A stretch of DNA of 36,453 nt, taken from the IMG/VR virus record IMGVR_UViG_3300034020_000631, positions 1-36,453 of that record; one strand, 5' to 3'. The translations under genes and the position numbers were made by a program. Shown here piece after piece: positions 30,701 to 36,453 of the stretch (positions within the stretch are counted from its first letter, which is position 1; each line of letters begins with the position of its first letter). Below the pieces are notes generated by a model. That model saw only the letters and a list, made by a program, of their open reading frames with translations. It did not search any database and had not been told where the DNA came from. This DNA comes from a virus.

Positions 30701-33700
30701 GATTCCACTTTCACTAAGCTTGCTGTAGTGTGCAACTTCGGCTAGAACGCGGTCTTTTACGGCTTCAAACATACCGTCCATATATTCTTTATAGACAATG
30801 TAGGCTTGATCGTCGGCTTTTACGTTACGCTGGTAGGTACCGGCTCGCTCGCCATTGGCAAAGTTCCAGTCGAAGCCGCGCGAAAACTCTTCGGGGGTAA
30901 CAATTCCTTGCCTCTTAAGAGCTTCAAAGGCTGCCGGATCAATCGTCACAACGCCGCGGTCGCTGATAATCAGGAAGTCAGGAAGCTTATTAAGGTCTTC
31001 CTCCTGCACCGTGGGTAGCTTATACAGAGATGCGTATGCTAGCAACTCGCTAGCGATTTCGATTTGCTCGTCGGGAACACCTCTACCCAGCCCGAACAGC
31101 GGTGCGTTGCGAGCCGTGCCTGTCATTTGCTCATACTTACCAAGCAAGTTCTTAGAAGTTTCTCCGATGTTTCGGAATACTTTCAGAAGTTCAGACAATC
31201 CGTAGCTGCGGGTCGCAATGTTGTCCGTGGTTTGGATCGTTTCAAGTGCCTGAGCAATAGCACGTTTACCCCCACGTGCCAGACCTGCCGCGATCTTCCC
31301 CATATTACCAGCATTGATGCGCGTCGGCGCACCGAACACGCCGGGCTGAGCAAACGCCGTAGCTGCGGGAGAGCCAGTGTAGGGGATGCTGGCGCGGAAC
31401 GCTCCATTAGTCAGGTCGGCGTCGGTCTCTCTGAGAATTTCCTGCCACGTACCTGGGGGCGGCGGATCATTAGACCGCACATAAATACGGGCCTGCTTAA
31501 TCCAGTGGCGCGCAAGAGCGTCGTCCGTAAGAACGCCAAGCTTTCCAAGAAACTCTTTAGTCTTGTCCCAAATACGTGCAACAATATTCGTTTCGAGAAC
31601 AGCTGCTCGATCTGCCAAAGCTTCTTCGATCATGTAGGCTTTACGAGTAGCCTCAGGCAAATCTTTATAAGTGTTCTGGTAAATATCGAGTCGAGCGTCT
31701 ACTTCGTTACGGACCCACGGGGTGTTGTCGTAGATTTGGTTCATAAAATCTACATATGTTTGGGGAGCACCTTTATCCTTTTTAAGTGCGTTCTTGATAT
31801 TTGTGAAAGCCAGTTGCAGACCATAGTGGCCGTGCAGTTCGTGGGCCATGGCGAAGCGAAGCTGCTTTGCTGTTTTGATATTGTATGCAGCTACAATAAC
31901 GACAGGCGCAGACTGCCGGGCTTCCACTGATTGGCGGAGAGCATTACGCGTAGGCTCTTCTCTGGAGAGAATTTCTGCGATGCGAACACTGGTTGTGTCG
32001 CCGCCTCCTTTAGTAGACGGAACGTAAAACGCAGCTTCGATCTTATTGATATCGAGTTGGTTTTCGATACCGGGGAATCGAGCTTTCAGTTCTTCTGGCG
32101 AGTTAGCAACAAACGTCTGCACGCCGTCGCGAGCAGCGGCACCTACGCTAGCGCGGTTCATAAACTTAGTAGCTTCAAGTTTAGCCACGTCGGGTTTGAT
32201 TACCGTAACTGGTCGTCCGCTTTCGCCAATAAACTCTTGCTTCCTTGGCCGCTTGACTACGGGTTTCTTCAGCTGCGAGTCGCCTGCTTCGGGCTGACGC
32301 GTGCTTTCTTGTTCGGGAGTATTCTCAATACCCACGACTTCTGTGTCGAACGAACCAAAAACGTTTTCGGTCGAGATGGGCGGCTGCCCCTGAATTTGTG
32401 CAAACCGTTGGCGCGCTTGGTCTTCCGGTAAAATAGCTTGATCGCTAGGCGCTTGTGGCCCCTCTTGTATTTGTTGCCAACGAGATGGCGTTTCCTGTTC
32501 CGCAGGTGGCTCTTCTCTAACGCCGCGCAAATCAGCAACAGGTTTCCTACCTTCGATAGTTGTTTGGGCACCCGCAGCTTCTCGCCGCCGCTCAAGTATT
32601 CTTTCGGCTTCGTTTTCGACGTCGTCGAGCCAATCGTTAAGGTATTCTTTGTACCTCGCTGCAAAGCTAGTGTCGGTTTTTAGTTGCTTTGAAAGACCTT
32701 TTTCTGTTTTTAGGTCGAACTCTTTAAGGAGTGCTTCATTTCTTCTGTACGTTGTAAGGTTATCATTCAACGTTTTATTGTCTGGATTGTTTCTTAATCT
32801 AGCTTGCGTGTTAGAAATTTCTTGTCTGACAGCAACAAGCTGACGCTCCACCATCTCTTTAGGAGTGGGGATTGCATCTGGGTTAACGTTAGGACCAACG
32901 GTCTCGCCTTCGCGTTTGCGGATCGGCGCAAGCTGAATTTGAAGTTCGCTAAGCCGACTGCGAATACGCTTCTTAACATCTTCAATAGTTTCCGTAGGCG
33001 GCGCAGGTTCAGGCGCAGCCGCAAGCGTAGGTTCGGGCGCGGGCGCAGGGGTACGCCGGGGGGTAACAGGGCCAGCACGCACAGGTCCTCGCTGCGCAGG
33101 CGCAGGAGGCGGCGTAGGTTCGGGCTCAGGCGCACTGTCACTAAAGTCTGGAGACAGTGAGTCAAGCCATTCGGCTACCGTTGCGTTTGGTAGGAACTTT
33201 TCGTTCTCTCCTACAAAAAATCGACTTAGTGCATCTGCCAGTCTCTTAAAGAATTTTTCGACAACCGTAAGCGGCTTTCTTTGAGTGGTTGCCCATCTGG
33301 AAACTTGATCTGCAAACCATTCTGAAAACGATTTCCAGTAACGTTGCTCGGCGTCAGGAAGCTTTTCTACTTTCGTATCTTCTGGAACTTTCGTCGCTCT
33401 GCCTTGCTTATAAGCACGAAGACTTTCTACTAGCTCTCGCGCAGTTTTATTTTCTGTTTGCGCTACCCATTTTCTATGCTCTTCCATGATTTTATTTTTT
33501 GTGGCTGAGTCTGCGTTTTCAAACGCACGCTTTTCCACAATATGCCCAAGTTCATGAGCAAGTATTTCAAGCTGCCTAGCTGTATTATCAACCGGTCTGA
33601 TGGCGATATAGTACTCGTCATCTTTTAACCGACGTGCGGAACCCACTGTTGTTTGAGATTCGAGCGCAGCAGACCCAAGTTTCTTATAGACCCCTGCCAT

Positions 33701-36453
33701 TGAAGGACGAAGTGCTTTACCAGCTTCAGGAGTTATGACAGCGAGTCTGATATCCGATAGTTTGAGTAGCGGAAGCCATCCACCAAGAATGTTTTTTACA
33801 TATGGCGGGATGTCATCAGACAGATATACATTCTGCCCATTTGCAAAAGGCCCATCGGGGTTTTCTGCAAGACGCCGGTTGTCCTCCTCAATCGCTTTGA
33901 GGCGTTCGGCTCTTAGAAGTTCTAGCTCATCTTCTGTAAAAAGATCTTGGTTATTTGGAAGATTTGCAACATCTAGATTGATCCACTCTTTATTTTTAAT
34001 ACCTACATATACAGGATTTGCTACACGTCTTTCATATAATTCAACAAGAGTTAAAGTACCATTAGTCCAGATTACAACTCCATTATATAGTTCCATTATT
34101 ATTTTTACTGAACGCGGAAGTTCTACTGTTTTAGGTGTAGGTTCGGGCTCAGGCGTAGGTGCAGGCTCGGGCGCAGAATAAACCGGCCTCTCGACATTAT
34201 CTCGTTGTAGCTGGCGAGGAGCTACAGGCGTGGGTTGCCACGGAGGGGGCGCAGGTTCGGGCGCAGACTCTTCCTGCTCGATGGAGGTAATTTGGTTGCC
34301 GTAATGAACATTTTTATACGCACCCGGAAGAACCGGGTCTTCGTTCCACAATTCAACAGGGATCAGCCCAACACGCGGCGTTTCTTCAAACGGTTTATTG
34401 CGTGAGCTATCATTAGTTCCCCACGGATTAAGAGGTCCTGTTTTCCAAATAAGTGTTACGCTTTCGGGCCTAACATAGATGCGAACGTCTGTTTCATTCG
34501 GAATAGCAAGCCAATTCGCATCCGTTTCTTCCATATAAATTGTACGATCACTGCGCTTTTTCTCGCCAAAGTCTTCCCTATGGTCATAATCGCTACGCTC
34601 TGCTTTGGTACGCGTTGTCGTACCGTCGTCGTGAACGATATAGCTAGACCCTTTAGCGGTTTTAAAACCCTTGATCGGGCGCTGTGCAGTTGTAGGCGCA
34701 GGCGCAGGTTCGGGCGCAACAGCCGCAGCGGGGGGCGGAGCAGTAGGCGCAGCAGCCGAAGGCGGCGGGGGAGGGGGCGGCGCAGCCGCAGCCGCAACCG
34801 GAGCCGCAGCAGGGGGCGCAGGAGGCACAGGCGCAGCCGAAGGCGGCGGGGGAGGTTCGGGCGCAGGCGGAGCAGTAGGCGCAGCCGCAGCCGCAACAGG
34901 AGCGTTAAGCTCAGCAAGCCGTTGGCGAATGCGCGAGATGGTATCCGCTGCCTGTTCTTTTACTACAGCTTTAAGTCCTAAACCACGCGCGGCATTAACA
35001 ACCTTTAGACGATCAGGGGTTACGCCGCTATCCACTTGATCTAAAAGCTTCTGCGCTTGGTATTCTCTATAAAACTGTTGAATCGTTGGAGCTAGTGCGG
35101 GCTCAGACGAAATAAAATGCCCGATGCGCTGTCCAGCTGTATCAGGATTTCCGTTTTCTTCTAGGTTTTTGAACTGCGCAAAATACTGCGCTCTGCGTTC
35201 CTGACGCTCTTGATTAAGCTGCGCTTCTGCTTGCGCAGGACCGGTGTCTTCGATAGCGCGCGGCTGCGACTCATCGCGAAGATTAATAACGGACGGCCTG
35301 TTGGCGGCACGCTGCCCTTCTTCAATACTGGGAAACGGAGGGGCAATCGAACCCCCGACAGGGCCGGGGCCAGTACCCAACGGACTAATAGGAGTTGCGC
35401 CAATAGGCACGCCGCCCGGCGCAGGAAGTGCGCCCGCAGGACCACCCGCAGGACCGTCCGGAATCTCAACCGCTCTAAGTGTGGGCGGCGGGGGCGGAGT
35501 AAGGATGTTGACAGGATCACGCGTCGGGCTACGCAGACCAGCGACGCCACCGATAGCGCCACCGACAAGGAAGCCTGCTGCAAGGGCGTTGATAGCCGCT
35601 GCCAAGTCTTGGTCGTTAAGATCACGCCCCGTCACGCTGGTTTCAGCAGCGATACCAATACCCTCTTGGCCAGCCTCAGTAACAGCTTCAAGCGCACCGA
35701 CAGTACCGGCAGTGCCGACCACACGACGAACAAGATTTTGCTGCGTGGTCCCACGTCCGAGAAGCCGGTTAACGGCCACAAACTCGGGGAGGAACTCAAG
35801 CGCTGCGTACGGCACAGCGCCACTAAGAGCAGTGAATCGCGCACCAAGATCGTCCGGGTCGACGCCAGCGTCCATCAGGCGTGTGTAGATATCGCCAACG
35901 CCAGTGCCGTAGTTTTGCGCGAGGCCAGCTGCCATAGCAGAAGCGGAAATGATAGCTCGCCGTTGTGCAGCGTTAACAGCCTCGCCTCGCAGTCTTCGCT
36001 CAATACCCGTTTGGAGGGCACGACGAAACGCTGTGCGCGAAGCGAAACCGGACAGAGCACCACCAACAGTACCAACACCAGGACCAGCAGCGGCACTACC
36101 AATAGCCGCACCGCCAACAACCGCAGCGATACTCTCAACGATGGACGGGAGGGCTTCACCAAGAGTGGTTACTGCCCAGTCAGTAAGTCCACCAAAACGA
36201 TCATCGTCGTTTTCGATAACATCACGCGTAAAACTTACTTGCCATGGAGACAAACGCTGTTGAGTTTCTTGCCCCCAGTCGACAAAAGTTTCTGCAACTT
36301 GACGCCCGATAGGCAAACCGCCAACACCTGTCGCTTGCAATGCGCGGCCAAGCATCTCTTGAGACTGTGCGATACCGCGAGACACGCCCGCTCCGAAACG
36401 AGTTCCAGCACCTGGGTCTTCAGTGTTGGCAATCAGAGTTTCATAATCGTCAA
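27734..36453 (-). CDS. Giant polyvalent virion protein (two zincin motifs, PLxRFG-like), cut by right edge
   Basis: The minus-strand frame is open from the right edge to the stop at 27734, at least 2,906 residues. A GTG at 36385 is not the true start because the frame continues upstream (DDYETLIANTEDPGAGTRFG). Numbering from that GTG: Ala/Gly-rich hydrophobic segments at about 80-115 and 265-285; Pro/Ala/Glu linkers at about 495-565, 700-750 and 1085-1130; a zinc-peptidase motif HELGH at 944-948; a second motif HELHGH (HExxGH type) at 1515-1520; charged helical regions; and a C-terminal part with GPLGSIAYVYQQFK at about 2563, resembling the PLxRFG domain of phage polyvalent proteins, plus hydrophobic segments near 2362-2392 and 2592-2618. 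Such proteins are packed in the virion and injected with DNA to act in the host (established for the class). Its enzymes and targets here are inferred. Confidence 0.85.
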   Translation of the reverse strand, partial: DDYETLIANTEDPGAGTRFGAGVSRGIAQSQEMLGRALQATGVGGLPIGRQVAETFVDWGQETQQRLSPWQVSFTRDVIENDDDRFGGLTDWAVTTLGEALPSIVESIAAVVGGAAIGSAAAGPGVGTVGGALSGFASRTAFRRALQTGIERRLRGEAVNAAQRRAIISASAMAAGLAQNYGTGVGDIYTRLMDAGVDPDDLGARFTALSGAVPYAALEFLPEFVAVNRLLGRGTTQQNLVRRVVGTAGTVGALEAVTEAGQEGIGIAAETSVTGRDLNDQDLAAAINALAAGFLVGGAIGGVAGLRSPTRDPVNILTPPPPPTLRAVEIPDGPAGGPAGALPAPGGVPIGATPISPLGTGPGPVGGSIAPPFPSIEEGQRAANRPSVINLRDESQPRAIEDTGPAQAEAQLNQERQERRAQYFAQFKNLEENGNPDTAGQRIGHFISSEPALAPTIQQFYREYQAQKLLDQVDSGVTPDRLKVVNAARGLGLKAVVKEQAADTISRIRQRLAELNAPVAAAAAPTAPPAPEPPPPPSAAPVPPAPPAAAPVAAAAAPPPPPPPSAAAPTAPPPAAAVAPEPAPAPTTAQRPIKGFKTAKGSSYIVHDDGTTTRTKAERSDYDHREDFGEKKRSDRTIYMEETDANWLAIPNETDVRIYVRPESVTLIWKTGPLNPWGTNDSSRNKPFEETPRVGLIPVELWNEDPVLPGAYKNVHYGNQITSIEQEESAPEPAPPPWQPTPVAPRQLQRDNVERPVYSAPEPAPTPEPEPTPKTVELPRSVKIIMELYNGVVIWTNGTLTLVELYERRVANPVYVGIKNKEWINLDVANLPNNQDLFTEDELELLRAERLKAIEEDNRRLAENPDGPFANGQNVYLSDDIPPYVKNILGGWLPLLKLSDIRLAVITPEAGKALRPSMAGVYKKLGSAALESQTTVGSARRLKDDEYYIAIRPVDNTARQLEILAHELGHIVEKRAFENADSATKNKIMEEHRKWVAQTENKTARELVESLRAYKQGRATKVPEDTKVEKLPDAEQRYWKSFSEWFADQVSRWATTQRKPLTVVEKFFKRLADALSRFFVGENEKFLPNATVAEWLDSLSPDFSDSAPEPEPTPPPAPAQRGPVRAGPVTPRRTPAPAPEPTLAAAPEPAPPTETIEDVKKRIRSRLSELQIQLAPIRKREGETVGPNVNPDAIPTPKEMVERQLVAVRQEISNTQARLRNNPDNKTLNDNLTTYRRNEALLKEFDLKTEKGLSKQLKTDTSFAARYKEYLNDWLDDVENEAERILERRREAAGAQTTIEGRKPVADLRGVREEPPAEQETPSRWQQIQEGPQAPSDQAILPEDQARQRFAQIQGQPPISTENVFGSFDTEVVGIENTPEQESTRQPEAGDSQLKKPVVKRPRKQEFIGESGRPVTVIKPDVAKLEATKFMNRASVGAAARDGVQTFVANSPEELKARFPGIENQLDINKIEAAFYVPSTKGGGDTTSVRIAEILSREEPTRNALRQSVEARQSAPVVIVAAYNIKTAKQLRFAMAHELHGHYGLQLAFTNIKNALKKDKGAPQTYVDFMNQIYDNTPWVRNEVDARLDIYQNTYKDLPEATRKAYMIEEALADRAAVLETNIVARIWDKTKEFLGKLGVLTDDALARHWIKQARIYVRSNDPPPPGTWQEILRETDADLTNGAFRASIPYTGSPAATAFAQPGVFGAPTRINAGNMGKIAAGLARGGKRAIAQALETIQTTDNIATRSYGLSELLKVFRNIGETSKNLLGKYEQMTGTARNAPLFGLGRGVPDEQIEIASELLAYASLYKLPTVQEEDLNKLPDFLIISDRGVVTIDPAAFEALKRQGIVTPEEFSRGFDWNFANGERAGTYQRNVKADDQAYIVYKEYMDGMFEAVKDRVLAEVAHYSKLSESGINRILARFRTPPTQAQREWFRRIREAYNSFQEENAEEADIWLRNVLRALHSTSKIDDWDRTVSDAQYARDRAAKEAAIDAELAAGAITPEQANTRRRALEDDDFIHEFKKTARYRNLKDLLSRDALEQVNQMGMNLDQQKKVLTVIQRSAAAFASVQEQQKTAKRNIAGHYVPLRREGKFQVRVRAIVPGTENSDSPQIIRLHEDFQQMLPYLLMNNSEDTATGEPGARSITNQINEVFGNRVWKVKDSENQDVNVILQASFDEAFEGRSFSERINFSEVIRLLDTLNISLSPRERANLIEKITETGSRIRASLERSATPGFDKDVIRLGADPYLESMSRISARRIYVSDIDDIMNNETGNNWFGNFEYLRDLQARFDAAADAAQRTVAEQELVQYAYMLRHMAPVGRTFTITTTRGKQRIETLGQGNRGRAHAAKLLELYAQNVDVAGDDIDTWLGKIGSGLRTFTVVTQLGGSVASGLLNLVSLPLAVAPYLAGFNYQTGRGGGFGDMKTATELGRATGNISKMAGLIDEREKMQEMVARKEWTKYGLTEAEARMLLDMSDRGQLQAAQTYGLMGTTYNGIGDRTLRAASKGYMFFFNKLEAVSRAATSLAAYRLYRDRAIAAGADPAAFSNQDSQDYLDVMSHTETTLRFTLGDFALYNRPGLFRGPLGSIAYVYQQFKVTMVQLVRHLPRSEQIKLLALLVLLGGLKAIPFAEDLMDLIDTLAQKFKIPMGSVEAEIARLGDALMPGLGPVLLRGVLDLHTGATISSRIGMGDMIPFSGALLAGADPYQTVIDTIGPVASQIDSTAKFAGTVMDYFALGANGPLSDVLRQFPSAGTRALSDTLIFMSDGSISNAQGQLISENLPAHVLAFRLLGFFPSEATFHNDVVRMSRRTDNYAKEIRRHFVQQYAVAYRRNDTATMRRVVDRVNEWNESVRGTEFEIRDFLTSARRAGEAARQTTVARYHDASSLTVRPTVEQLSAAYGVD

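Noticed and set aside
31064-32431. Long plus-strand frames of 288 and 166 aa
   Set aside because: They lie entirely antisense to the giant gene, are Cys/Arg/Ser-rich in the manner of complementary-frame artefacts and lack ribosome-binding sites.
34580-35039. Long Arg/Ser-rich and Gly/Ala-rich plus-strand frames
   Set aside because: They are antisense to the Pro/Ala linker of the giant protein. Low-complexity GC-rich DNA keeps several frames open.
1-36453. tRNA genes, integrase, attachment site
   Set aside because: I looked for tRNA T-loop signatures, tyrosine or serine recombinase motifs and tRNA-end duplications and saw none convincing. A covariance search for tRNAs was not possible.

Overview
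The window is part of a tailed-phage genome (Caudoviricetes), most likely a podovirus-like phage of a Gram-negative bacterium. The evidence is a minus-strand morphogenesis block (small and large terminase, portal, scaffold, major capsid protein, two small virion proteins, start of a tail spike), a plus-strand replication block, and a giant minus-strand polyvalent virion protein that runs off the right edge. No integrase, lysogeny repressor, RNA polymerase, lysis cassette, tRNA or CRISPR is recognisable here. The host cannot be fixed. The main forward promoter (TTGACA, 17-bp spacer, then a GC-rich TACGCT with GCTAG) looks alphaproteobacterial, but that is only suggestive.

Layout. 1-7908 (minus): terS-terL, an intrinsic terminator, then portal, a 72-aa protein, scaffold, capsid, two small structural proteins and a pectate-lyase-type tail spike cut by the left edge. 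UUCG-loop hairpins separate the last genes. 7909-9985: about 2 kb of mostly non-coding DNA interrupted by two small plus-strand genes, each closed by an intrinsic terminator. It holds a tandem pair of palindromic operator-like elements and about thirty copies of GTGT(A/C)AA. These form a left arm reading one way, a mixed centre with an A+T-rich stretch, and a right arm reading the other way. This looks like a replication origin or master control region.

9986-17891 (plus): small membrane and unknown proteins, then a MoxR-type AAA ATPase, a DUF3150-like protein and a HExxH/VWA protein in a row, two sizeable unknowns, an HslV-like Ntn hydrolase and an ABA-sandwich protein. Two places show patchwork duplication (11086-11159, and 16085/16418). 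17894-27737 (plus): family A DNA polymerase, a coiled-coil/winged-helix protein, a Cas4-like nuclease, a VRR-NUC nuclease, an SNF2 helicase, HTH proteins, a coiled-coil protein, an SSB-like protein and an AEP-type primase fused to a DUF927-like helicase. These are tightly packed, often with overlapping starts and stops, and would form a self-sufficient replication and recombination module.

27734-36453 (minus): a giant protein of at least 2,906 residues with two zincin-type motifs, Pro/Ala-rich linkers and a PLxRFG-like C-terminal part. Its stop overlaps the primase stop head-to-head, with no terminator between them. Most function names rest on motifs and remembered family signatures. No database search was possible.
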